Shown here: positions 1 through 7,741 of the stretch, one piece after another
How positions within the stretch are numbered: position 1 is the stretch's first letter
How the letters are laid out: the number at the start of each line of letters is the position of its first letter
Assembly (NCBI GenBank): GCA_052034445.1
Contig: JBPOIN010000148.1
Span: forward strand, 1 to 19,997
Direction of reading: 5' to 3'
Source of the DNA: Sterolibacterium sp052034445
GTDB lineage: Bacteria > Pseudomonadota > Gammaproteobacteria > Burkholderiales > Rhodocyclaceae
DNA length: 19,997 nucleotides
Translations under genes and position numbers: made by a program
The notes under the pieces: generated by a model
The model's database searches: none
Seen by the model: the letters and a program-made list of their open reading frames with translations, nothing else
What the model was told of the DNA's origin: nothing

Positions 1-1434
1 CTACTCACCGCCGCACTGCAAAGCGGGCTCGCCAGCCTCGCCGCCTATCTTGCCGCCCATGTGCTGTTGTGTCTGGTGCCAGCATTCTTCGTCGCCGGCG
101 CGCTGTCGGCGCTGGTGCCGCAGCAATCGGTGATCCGCTTTCTCGGTCCCAATGCGCCGAAGTGGATCGCCTACCCGGCCGCGGCCAGCGCCGGCAGTCT
201 GCTGGCCGTCTGCTCCTGCACCGTGCAACCGCTCTTCGCCGGCATTTACAGCAAGGGTGCCGGACTCGGGCCGGCCATCACCTTCCTGTTTTTCGCTCCG
301 GCGGCCAACATTCTCGCCCTCTCCTACACGGGCGTCGCGCTCGGCGCCGACTTTGCGCTTGCGCGTGTGGTGCTGTCGTTGTGCTTCGGCATCGGCATCG
401 GCCTGATCATGGCGCTGCTGTTCCATCGCGACGATGCGGCACGCCTCGCCAGTGCCGAGGCTTTCGCGGGCGGGGAAGGCATCAACCGCCGCGCCGTGGT
501 GTTCCTGATTGCACTGATCGCCCTGCTGATTGGCGGCACGCTGAAGCTCGATTTCCTGACCACCCGGCTTGCCAGCTGGGATTTCGCGTTGCCCGCCGCG
601 CCGGCGCTGCAAGCCGTGCTCGACCGGCTGGTTCCGGTCAACACCCTCAAGGGCGACGAAGGCCTCAGCCTGCACGGTGTCCTGCTGATCGCCCTGCTGG
701 CCCTGATCGGCGCCACGGCGCTACGCGGATTCGGCAAGGTCGACGCGGGCTTCAATCGGCTGACCTGGCTGAGCCTGGGCCTGATCGCCGCGACCCTGGT
801 GTTCGCCGCGACCGGCATGCAGGCCACCGCCGAAGGCCTGCGCTTTTCCATCTCCGGCCGCACCCTCGCCGTCGCCGCGCTGCTGGCCGTGCTGTTCCCG
901 CTGGCGCGGCGCTTCGAGGCCTGGGACATCCAGCAATGGCTGTGGGAGACCTGGCGCTTCGTCCGGCAGATCTTTCCGCTGCTGATCGTCGGCGTGTTTC
1001 TGGTCGGCGTGATCCGCATCTTCATCCGCCCCGAATGGGTGCAGGCCATCGCCGGCAGCAACACCCTGCTGGGCAACCTCTCCGGGGTGGTCTTCGGCGT
1101 CTTCATGTATTTTCCGACCCTGGTCGAGGTGCCGATCGCCCGCATGTTCCTCTCGCTCGGCATGCACCCCGGCCCGCTGATCGCCTATCTGATGGCCGAT
1201 CCGGAACTCTCCCTGCAAAGCATCCTGATCACTTCGGCGATCATCGGCAAGCTCAAGGCCTGGACCTATGTCGGCTTCGTCGCCCTGTTCGCAACAGCGT
1301 CCGGCCTCGCCTACGGGGCATGGGTCGACGGCGCACCGATCGGGATGATCGCCCTGACCATCGCCGCGTTTGTTGCTGTGCTGTTCGGCGCACTACACCA
1401 TGTCGAGCAGCGTCCGCCCACCACCACAAGCTGA
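1..1434 (+). CDS. YraQ/ArsP-like permease (DUF318 family), 5' end outside window
   Basis: Polytopic inner-membrane permease of the DUF318/YraQ group, whose studied relatives export metals or organoarsenicals. The frame is open from base 1 with no start, so the N-terminus lies upstream; 477 residues are visible. About ten hydrophobic segments can be seen in two halves. The first half carries a Cys-Ser-Cys motif at bases 211-219 in a membrane segment, followed by a GPAITFLFFAPAANI-type stretch typical of the family. The second half repeats the theme with a VFGVFMYFPTLVEVPIA segment and a late KLKAWTY motif. The paired cysteines suit soft-metal or thiol chemistry. The stop is 15 bases before a CxxC mini-thioredoxin gene, a partnership often seen for this family. 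The family call is firm. The substrate (Cu/Zn, arsenical or other) cannot be read from the sequence. Confidence 0.85.
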   Translation, partial: LLTAALQSGLASLAAYLAAHVLLCLVPAFFVAGALSALVPQQSVIRFLGPNAPKWIAYPAAASAGSLLAVCSCTVQPLFAGIYSKGAGLGPAITFLFFAPAANILALSYTGVALGADFALARVVLSLCFGIGIGLIMALLFHRDDAARLASAEAFAGGEGINRRAVVFLIALIALLIGGTLKLDFLTTRLASWDFALPAAPALQAVLDRLVPVNTLKGDEGLSLHGVLLIALLALIGATALRGFGKVDAGFNRLTWLSLGLIAATLVFAATGMQATAEGLRFSISGRTLAVAALLAVLFPLARRFEAWDIQQWLWETWRFVRQIFPLLIVGVFLVGVIRIFIRPEWVQAIAGSNTLLGNLSGVVFGVFMYFPTLVEVPIARMFLSLGMHPGPLIAYLMADPELSLQSILITSAIIGKLKAWTYVGFVALFATASGLAYGAWVDGAPIGMIALTIAAFVAVLFGALHHVEQRPPTTTS

Positions 1435-1449
1435 TTTTTGGAGATTGAC

Positions 1450-1686
1450 ATGGACATCAAGATACTCGGCACCGGTTGCCCGAAGTGCCAGCGACTCGAA
1501 CAACTCACGCGCGAAGTCGCCGCCGAACTCGGCGTCGAGGCGACGTTCGAACATGTGCGCGACATGGCGAAAATCATGGAATACCCGGTCATCGGCACCC
1601 CGGCGCTGGTCATCGATGGCGCCGTGAAAGTCGCCGGACGCATGCCCAGCAAGGAAGAGCTCAGTCAGTGGCTTGCACCGGCCTGA
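1450..1686 (+). CDS. Small thioredoxin-fold (redox-active disulfide) protein
   Basis: A 78-residue cytoplasmic protein of the mini-thioredoxin/glutaredoxin-like family (TM0996/MTH895 type). It begins MDIKILGTGCPKC, giving a CPKC redox centre at residues 10-13. The cis-proline equivalent is seen in the VIGTPALVIDG stretch, and GRMPSKEEL is typical of the C-terminal helix. The ATG at 1450 is preceded by GGAG with a six-base spacer; a TTG at 1438 in the same frame would add four residues but overlaps that ribosome site, so it is less likely. The gene follows the permease after 15 bases and is almost certainly co-transcribed. It may reduce or hand over the permease substrate, or keep its cysteines reduced; this role is inferred from the pairing. 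Confidence 0.88.
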   Translation: MDIKILGTGCPKCQRLEQLTREVAAELGVEATFEHVRDMAKIMEYPVIGTPALVIDGAVKVAGRMPSKEELSQWLAPA

Positions 1687-1731
1687 TTTGCGCCGACGCA
1701 GACTCGCCGAGCCCCCCTGGCCATTCGCCGA

Positions 1732-1760
1732 TGGACTAAAAGATTCCACACGCTTATCAT
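1732..1760 (+). promoter_or_regulatory. Candidate sigma70-type promoter before the Cache-domain gene
   Basis: TGGACT (1732-1737) and TATCAT (1755-1760) are separated by 17 bases and match the -35 and -10 consensus at 4/6 and 5/6 positions. Transcription would start near 1767, about 37 bases before the ATG at 1804. The position in the 117-base gap after the thioredoxin gene fits the start of a new unit. This is consensus matching only. Confidence 0.35.
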
Positions 1761-1803
1761 CTCCGTTCAGGCCTCAACAATCCCGACTACAAGGAGATGT
1801 GTC

Positions 1804-2259
1804 ATGACCCGGATCAAACTGCTCGCCCTTGCCGCCCTGCTCGGCAGCGCCACCATCGCCCATGCCACCGACAACTTCGCCACCACCAAGGATGCAGAAG
1901 ACATGGTCGCCAAGGCCGTCAAGGCTGTGAGCAGCAATCAGGCTTCCGCCTTCAAGGAAATCACCGGCAAGGACAAGAAATGGATCGATCGCGACCTGTA
2001 CCCCGTGGTGTATGACATAAACGGTAAATGTCTGGCGCACGGCCAGAACGAAAAACAGGCTGGGAAGGATCTGATTGAGCTCGTCGATGCCGATGGCAAG
2101 GAGTTCATCAAGGAGCGCGTGGCGCTGGCCAAGAGCAAGAGCAAGTTCTGGCAGGACTACAAGTTCACCGATCCGGTCAGCAAGAAGGTGCTGCCGAAGT
2201 CGGCCTATTGCGAAAAAACCGGCGAATTAATTGTCTGCGCCGGCATCTATAAACGCTAA
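1804..2259 (+). CDS. Secreted single Cache-domain protein
   Basis: A 151-residue protein with a clear Sec signal peptide: positive start MTRIK, hydrophobic core, and probable cleavage after AHA at residue 21. The mature part looks like a small Cache (sCache_2-like) ligand-binding fold: a long N-terminal helix, then VVYDINGKCLAHGQN, a GKD-LIELVDADGKEF segment and a final strand pair ending near VCAGIYK. In most signalling proteins such a domain sits between two membrane helices; here it stands alone and should be a soluble periplasmic protein. AAGGAG lies just upstream of the ATG. The next gene, 93 bases on, is a chemoreceptor with a different sensor region, so this protein may present a ligand to it. 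That link is inference. Alternatives are an unrelated periplasmic sensor or scavenging protein. Confidence 0.75.
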   Translation: MTRIKLLALAALLGSATIAHATDNFATTKDAEDMVAKAVKAVSSNQASAFKEITGKDKKWIDRDLYPVVYDINGKCLAHGQNEKQAGKDLIELVDADGKEFIKERVALAKSKSKFWQDYKFTDPVSKKVLPKSAYCEKTGELIVCAGIYKR

Positions 2260-2285
2260 CAAACGCTAAACCGCCGCACCCGACA

Positions 2286-2312
2286 GGCCGGCGACTGACT
2301 CAGCCGCCGGCC
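2286..2312 (+). repeat. GC-rich inverted repeat between Cache and chemoreceptor genes
   Basis: GGCCGGCG (2286-2293) and CGCCGGCC (2305-2312) form a perfect 8-base stem with an 11-base loop. No T-run follows, so it is not a standard intrinsic terminator. It could dampen read-through or stabilise the upstream mRNA end. Confidence 0.4.
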
Positions 2313-2352
2313 ACAGCCGATCATCCAAGCCAACCGCACAGGCATCCGGATC

Positions 2353-3969
2353 ATGAACATCAAGGCCAAGGTCGTCCTCCCCGCACTGATTACGCTGACG
2401 ATATTGCTGCTACTGGGACTATTCAATTATCTCAGTATGAGCGGCATGCAACGGGATCTGAAACAGATCGCCGGCCAGGGCATGGAACACATCGCCACAC
2501 TCAATGAGAGCCGCAGCGAACTGCTGGAAACCAACGCCCGCAGCAACCGCCTGCTCGCCTCAATGACCAACCTCGATGAAGAACGCATCAGAAAAGACAC
2601 CGAGACCATTCTTGCCCATGCCGACAAAGGCATCCAGCTGCTGAAACAAATGCAGCAACGCAGCGACCTCGAAGCGGAGGAAAAACAAACCCTCGCCGCG
2701 CTCGAAGAACCACTCGCCAAATACCGCAAGAACATCGCCCAGGCCATGGACATAGCACAGTCGGATATCGCCACGGGCACCGGCATGATGCTGGCCGCCG
2801 ACAAACGCTTCGGCGAAATCGACGCCAAACTCAAAATTTTTCTCGCCGCGCAAAAGCAGGAAGCCGACGAGTTTATCGCCCATGCGGTGGCCAGGACGCA
2901 GCAGACCATGCTCGTCAGCCTCATTGTTTTCACCCTCGGCTTTGCGGTCGCCATCGCCACATCGCTGATTCTGGCTGGAAAAATCACGGCGCCGATACTC
3001 GCCGCCATGCGTGCGGCAACCTCGATCGCCAGCGGCAATCTGACCAACCGCATCGACAGCAGCGGTACGGATGAAACAGCGCAGCTCACGCGCGCGCTCG
3101 CCAGCATGCAGGACAACCTGCGCCAACTCATCGCGCAAATCGGCGCCAATGCGCACCACACCGGCGACACCAGCAACAACATGGCAAAAACCTTCGCGCG
3201 CATCCAGGATGCGGTGACTGGGCAAAACGAGGCCACGGGAGCCGTCGCGGCAGCCATTCAGGAAATGAGCGTCAGTATCAGCAACATCAACGACAACGCC
3301 AGCAGCGCTCTCAATGCAAACCAGAATTCGGCAGAGCTCGCGCAACAGGGGGTCGCCACCATCCAGGAGGCTTTCAACGAAATGCAACGTATCGCGCGTA
3401 ACGTCGAAGAATCCGCCGCCGTCGTCGAACGTCTCGGCCAGCAATCCACGGAAATTTCGCAAATTATTCGCGTGATTCGCGAAGTGGCCGACCAAACCAA
3501 TCTGCTGGCGCTGAATGCTGCCATCGAAGCCGCGCGCGCGGGTGAGGCCGGACGCGGTTTCGCCGTGGTTGCCGACGAAGTGCGCAAGCTGGCCGAGAAG
3601 ACCACAGCATCCGCCGAGCAGATCTCGGGCATGATCGCTGCGATCCAGGAAAGTGCCGGCCAGGCTGTCAGCACCATCCACGATGTCGTCAGCCAGGTGC
3701 AGACCACTGCCGGGTCTGCCAACGACGCGCGCGCGGCGATCGACAAGATTCACACCAGCGCCGTGCAAAGCAAAGGCTTCGCGCATGAAATCTCGCGAGC
3801 CCTCCGGGAACAATCCCAAGCCAGCAATCTGATCGCCGAGCAGGTTGAAGGCATCACGCGCATGAGTGAGCAAAACGCCGCCAGCGTAGCCGCCGCCAGC
3901 CACGCCATGCAAAGCCTTGAGCGCGACAGCAATGCGTTGCAGAGCGATGTAGCGCGCTTCACCTTGTAA
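2353..3969 (+). CDS. Methyl-accepting chemotaxis protein
   Basis: A 538-residue transmembrane chemoreceptor. Membrane segment 1 spans about residues 7-29 and segment 2 about 184-206. They enclose a roughly 150-residue, largely helical periplasmic region resembling four-helix-bundle MCP sensors. A HAMP linker follows TM2 (about 207-260), then the coiled-coil signalling domain. The conserved hairpin tip that contacts CheA and CheW starts near residue 377, with EVADQTNLLALNAAIEAARA and then GRGFAVVADEVRKLAEKT. The protein ends in ARFTL, so there is no CheR/CheB-tethering pentapeptide. Ribosome binding before the ATG is weak. It relays a periplasmic signal to the CheA kinase; the ligand is unknown. 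The secreted Cache protein upstream may be a partner. Identification is secure. Confidence 0.96.
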   Translation: MNIKAKVVLPALITLTILLLLGLFNYLSMSGMQRDLKQIAGQGMEHIATLNESRSELLETNARSNRLLASMTNLDEERIRKDTETILAHADKGIQLLKQMQQRSDLEAEEKQTLAALEEPLAKYRKNIAQAMDIAQSDIATGTGMMLAADKRFGEIDAKLKIFLAAQKQEADEFIAHAVARTQQTMLVSLIVFTLGFAVAIATSLILAGKITAPILAAMRAATSIASGNLTNRIDSSGTDETAQLTRALASMQDNLRQLIAQIGANAHHTGDTSNNMAKTFARIQDAVTGQNEATGAVAAAIQEMSVSISNINDNASSALNANQNSAELAQQGVATIQEAFNEMQRIARNVEESAAVVERLGQQSTEISQIIRVIREVADQTNLLALNAAIEAARAGEAGRGFAVVADEVRKLAEKTTASAEQISGMIAAIQESAGQAVSTIHDVVSQVQTTAGSANDARAAIDKIHTSAVQSKGFAHEISRALREQSQASNLIAEQVEGITRMSEQNAASVAAASHAMQSLERDSNALQSDVARFTL

Positions 3970-4056
3970 CACGATGGACAACCGCCCTGCACCCCGCCAA
4001 CAAATCCGTGGATTCACGTTAAACTTCCAGCCTGAAATCCAAAAGGAGTTGAAGCA

Positions 4057-5385
4057 GTGACTGATGTTGCACCGCAGGCGCCGTGCTATCTGTCCCCCGA
4101 AGAGCTGCGCATCGGCGTGTTCGTCATTCTAGAACTGCCGTGGTACAAACATCCATTCACCCTGAACAACTTCAAAATACGCAACGTCGAGCAGCTGCGC
4201 GAGTTACGTGCGCTGGGAGTCAAGCGCTACCGTTACGATCCGGATCGCACTGACCCGCCGCCGGAAGGCTGGACAGCCACCCGAGTGAGCTCCAGCACCA
4301 CGCCCGACATCGCCCCCACGGCGCCCGCCGCGGCCCCGCCCGTGGACGCAACCATCAGCGCAAGCATGACGGCCAAGCTCGCCCGCATCGAGGCTCTGCA
4401 GCAGCACCGCGAGAAGCTTTCGGGCGTCGAACGCGCCTTTGCCAAAGCCAGCACGGTAATGCGCAATCTCAACCGCAACCTGTTCGCAAAGCCGAAGGAA
4501 ACCCTCGAAGAAATGGGCGGCCTCGTCGACCAGATGATCGACGCCTTTCTCGAAGGCCCCGAGGCAACACTGCACATCATGGGTGAAAAGGCCGGCGGCG
4601 AAGACGTGTATTACCACAGCCTGAATGTCACCATCCTGGCCATGATGCTGGCCAAGGAGCTGGGCTTCACGCCCGAATCGGCGCGCGCGCTTGGCGTTGG
4701 CGCGATGCTGCACGACCTTGGCAAGGTCGATATTCCCGATCGCGTACTGAAGAAGAACCCGGCCGAATTCACCAAACCGGAACAGCACCTGTTCAATATG
4801 CATGTCGCCTATGGCGTCGATCACGGGCGCAAGATCGGCATCGCCGAAGAAGCGCTCAAAATAATCGAGCAACACCATGAATTCTGCGATGGCACGGGCT
4901 ACCCGAAAGCACTCAAGGAAGCCACCATGGCGCCTGGCGCCCGACTCGTAGCCATGGTCAATTTCTACGACAATCTCTGCAATCCCGGCGACATCAACAA
5001 AGCCATGACCCCGCACGAAGCCTTGTCGTTCATGTTCGCGCAACGCAGCGCCAAATTTGAAAAGCGCGCACTGCAACTCATGATCCGCAGTCTCGGCGTG
5101 TATCCGCCCGGCTCGATCGTCCAGCTCTCGAATGAAGCGCTGGCCACGGTGATGTCTATCAATCCGCAGAAACCGATGCGGCCCTGGGTCATGCTCTACG
5201 ATGCCAAGGTGCCCAAGGACGAAGCGCTGATGCTCGACCTGGAAAAGGAAACGGATATTAATATCACCAAATCGCTGCGCCCTGCCCTGCTGCCGCCACA
5301 GGTTGCCGCCTACCTGAATCCGCGCAAACGCGTGACCTACTTCTTTGATGCAGAGCAGGGCAGCACGCCCGGTGCAGCGAGGTGA
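4057..5385 (+). CDS. HD-GYP cyclic-di-GMP phosphodiesterase with N-terminal DUF3391
   Basis: A 442-residue cytoplasmic protein predicted to hydrolyse cyclic-di-GMP. Residues from about 8 to 130 match DUF3391 (start YLSPEELRIGVFV, then an L-x-ALGVKRYRYDP strand) with an Ala/Pro-rich linker. The HD-GYP domain follows, with the metal-binding HD pair at H219-D220 in MLHDLGKVDIPD and the signature HHEFCDGTGYP at residues 273-283. The metal and GYP residues are intact, so it is probably active. The start is GTG at 4057, supported by AAGGAG ten bases upstream. The hybrid kinase gene begins three bases after the stop, so the two are very likely translated together. No receiver domain is present, so control may come from DUF3391 or protein contacts. 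Confidence 0.93.
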   Translation: MTDVAPQAPCYLSPEELRIGVFVILELPWYKHPFTLNNFKIRNVEQLRELRALGVKRYRYDPDRTDPPPEGWTATRVSSSTTPDIAPTAPAAAPPVDATISASMTAKLARIEALQQHREKLSGVERAFAKASTVMRNLNRNLFAKPKETLEEMGGLVDQMIDAFLEGPEATLHIMGEKAGGEDVYYHSLNVTILAMMLAKELGFTPESARALGVGAMLHDLGKVDIPDRVLKKNPAEFTKPEQHLFNMHVAYGVDHGRKIGIAEEALKIIEQHHEFCDGTGYPKALKEATMAPGARLVAMVNFYDNLCNPGDINKAMTPHEALSFMFAQRSAKFEKRALQLMIRSLGVYPPGSIVQLSNEALATVMSINPQKPMRPWVMLYDAKVPKDEALMLDLEKETDINITKSLRPALLPPQVAAYLNPRKRVTYFFDAEQGSTPGAAR

Positions 5386-5388
5386 TGC

Positions 5389-7680
5389 ATGGATTACACC
5401 GCCCAACTGCTCGATGCGTCCGATGAAATACTGATGCTCGTGGCGCCAGCCACGCTCGAAATCCTGGCGGTCAACCGCAAGATGAGCGAAGCGCTGGGCT
5501 ACCCGACCGCCGAACTGATCGGCCAACCCGTCGGCGACATCGAATGCGCGATTGCCGACCTGTTTTTCTGGGAAGAAATGCGCACCGCCGAGGGCGAGAA
5601 ACAAGCCGAAAGCAGCCTGCGCCGCGCCGATGGCGAGACGCTCGAAGTACTCAAGAGCGTCCGTCGCGTTGGCCAATGCCCTGAAACTCCGGACGGCGTA
5701 TTCGCCGTCCGGGCCAGCATGATCGGCCGCCAGCAGCAAATCGCCGTCGACCTGGCCAACCTCGGCTCGCGCCTGCGCGCTACACTCGAAGCCACGGCCG
5801 ACGGCATTCTGCTAGTCGATCACGCGGGACAGATCCTCAACATGAATCATCGCTTCGCGAACATGTGGAATCTGCCGCAGACGCTGCTCATCAATCGCGA
5901 CGACGTCCTGATTTTCCGCCACATGGCCGCACAACTCGGCGACGGCAGCGAACCCGTCATGCTCGAAGCCCGCCCCGATATCGTGGCGGAAAGCTTCGAG
6001 ATCCTGCGTCTGGCCGACGGCCGCGTGTTCGAACGCAACGCTGGCCTGGCGCGCGAAGATGAGGAAATCATCGGCCGCGTGTTTTCCTACCACGACGTCA
6101 CGGACCGCCATCGCACCCAACAGGATTTGCTGGCCGCCAACGAACAAGCGCACCGCGCGAGTCAGGCCAAGAGCGAATTTCTTGCCATGATGTCGCATGA
6201 AATCCGCACGCCGATGAACGCCATCATCGGCATCAATGGCTTGATGCTCGATGGCGAACTCACCCCCCAGCAGCGCGATTATGCAAAAACCATTGCCAAC
6301 AGCGCCGAAGCCCTGCTCGAAATCATCAATGACATTCTCGACTTTTCGAAGATCGAAGCCGGTCGCCTCGAAGTCGAACAGATTCCCTTCGATCTGCAAC
6401 TGTTACTGAATGACATTGCCAAGCTGACAGGCATTCGCGCCATGGAAAAAAAGTTGCAGTTTCACCTGATCATCGCTGCCGATGTCCCCGAATGGATCAC
6501 CAGCGATCCGACACGCCTGCGTCAGATCCTCAACAACTTCCTCAGCAATGCCCTCAAATTCACCGCCAGCGGATCAATCACGTTAAGCCTCGAATGCAGC
6601 GAAACGCCAGCCGGGCCACAACTCCTTCTGTCAATCAAAGACACCGGCATTGGCATATCACCGGCAGCGCAGCGCAAATTGTTTACGCCGTTCACACAGG
6701 CCGACAGCACCACCACGCGCCGTTACGGCGGAACGGGGCTTGGTTTGGCAATCACCAAGCAGCTTGTCGAATTGCTGGGTGGCAGCATTCGCCTGGAGAG
6801 CATCGAAAACCAAGGGACGACATTCACTGTGCAATTACCGCTCGTCAGCGCGTCGCCACAAACCGCCGCCACCGCGCCTGCCGTTGCAGGAATCGCCTTA
6901 CCAGCAAGACAAGCAGCGCGCTTGCTGCTCGTCGAGGACAACCTGACCAACCAGACCGTCGCACTCGGCATATTGCGCAAACTCAACTTCACGAACATCC
7001 AGATCGCGCAAAACGGACAAGAAGCCATCGACAGTGTCAATGAGGCACCGCAACCATTTTCGGCCATCCTCATGGATTGTCAAATGCCGGTCATGGATGG
7101 TTACACCGCCACTAAAAAACTGCGCGCCCAGGAGTGCCAACCGCCAATCATTGCCATGACGGCCAACGCCATGCAGAGTGACCGCGAACAATGCCTGGCT
7201 GTCGGCATGAACGACTTTGTCACCAAACCCATCAATCGCCAATTACTTGAAGCCGCATTATCTCGCTGGATCAGCGAACCGCCCGCTGCACTGGCAGCGA
7301 GCCGCGCCGCCATCGAGAGCGAACCGCCAGCCACTGCAATCACCCCGATCGACGCCAACACTTTTGATCGGCAACTCGCACTTGAACAATTCGATGGCGA
7401 TGCCGACCTGCTCAATCTGGTCCTCGAATCATTTTTTTCCGATGTCCCGGCAACCATTCAGAAACTCGCAGAAGCACTACAAACCGAAGACACAAGCAGC
7501 ACCCGTATTCATGCCCACAGCATCAAAGGCGCCGCAGCCAGTGTTGGTGCAACAGCCTTGCGCACAACCGCTGCCAACCTGGAAAAAATGGCAATTGCCG
7601 GGCAGATGGGCGATGCCCGGATAACGTTCAAAACACTCACGCAGCAGTTTGCAAATTTCAACAAAGAAGTTCATTCTTGA
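5389..7680 (+). CDS. Soluble hybrid sensor histidine kinase (PAS-PAS-HisKA-HATPase-REC-Hpt)
   Basis: A 763-residue hybrid kinase with no membrane segment, so it senses a cytoplasmic signal. Domain order: PAS-like (about 5-115), PAS (about 130-240), HisKA with H270 in the SHEIRTPMNAIIG box, then a HATPase with N-box N387, DTGIGI from D418 and YGGTGLGLAI near 446-455. The receiver has acidic pair E516-D517, phospho-acceptor D563 in MDCQMPVMDG, T591 and K613. The C-terminal Hpt has H710 in HSIKGAAAS. All phosphorelay residues are present, so a His-Asp-His-Asp relay ending on a separate receiver is expected. The response regulator next door is the natural target. The ATG lies three bases after the HD-GYP stop and shares its end for ribosome binding (GAGG). 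The cue is unknown. Confidence 0.95.
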   Translation: MDYTAQLLDASDEILMLVAPATLEILAVNRKMSEALGYPTAELIGQPVGDIECAIADLFFWEEMRTAEGEKQAESSLRRADGETLEVLKSVRRVGQCPETPDGVFAVRASMIGRQQQIAVDLANLGSRLRATLEATADGILLVDHAGQILNMNHRFANMWNLPQTLLINRDDVLIFRHMAAQLGDGSEPVMLEARPDIVAESFEILRLADGRVFERNAGLAREDEEIIGRVFSYHDVTDRHRTQQDLLAANEQAHRASQAKSEFLAMMSHEIRTPMNAIIGINGLMLDGELTPQQRDYAKTIANSAEALLEIINDILDFSKIEAGRLEVEQIPFDLQLLLNDIAKLTGIRAMEKKLQFHLIIAADVPEWITSDPTRLRQILNNFLSNALKFTASGSITLSLECSETPAGPQLLLSIKDTGIGISPAAQRKLFTPFTQADSTTTRRYGGTGLGLAITKQLVELLGGSIRLESIENQGTTFTVQLPLVSASPQTAATAPAVAGIALPARQAARLLLVEDNLTNQTVALGILRKLNFTNIQIAQNGQEAIDSVNEAPQPFSAILMDCQMPVMDGYTATKKLRAQECQPPIIAMTANAMQSDREQCLAVGMNDFVTKPINRQLLEAALSRWISEPPAALAASRAAIESEPPATAITPIDANTFDRQLALEQFDGDADLLNLVLESFFSDVPATIQKLAEALQTEDTSSTRIHAHSIKGAAASVGATALRTTAANLEKMAIAGQMGDARITFKTLTQQFANFNKEVHS

Positions 7681-7741
7681 TCGAACCAAAACTTCCACGC
7701 TGCGGAACAACCCATAGTAGAAATTGCGAAAGGAATTCAGT

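Noticed and set aside
1..675. Long minus-strand open frame opposite the permease
   Set aside because: It is Gln/Gly/Arg/Glu-rich with no recognisable motif and lies fully antisense to clear membrane-protein coding; GC-rich codon bias produces such shadows.
2251..2269. Direct repeat AAACGCTAA spanning the stop of the Cache gene
   Set aside because: Two 9-base copies are short enough to be chance or a small local duplication; no function is suggested.
2260..2352. Possible FliA (sigma28) promoter before the chemoreceptor
   Set aside because: TAAA at 2267-2270 and GCCGATCA at 2316-2323 are about 45 bases apart, far too distant for a sigma28 promoter.
4002..4013. AATCC-GT-GGATT palindrome before the HD-GYP gene
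   Set aside because: A five-pair stem with a two-base loop is not a plausible RNA hairpin and has no other support.
2560..4017. 485-codon minus-strand open frame opposite the chemoreceptor
   Set aside because: The plus strand encodes an unmistakable chemoreceptor; the antisense translation has no domain motif.
4204..5739. 511-codon minus-strand open frame opposite the HD-GYP and kinase genes
   Set aside because: It spans the junction of two well-supported genes and has low-complexity composition typical of antisense shadows.
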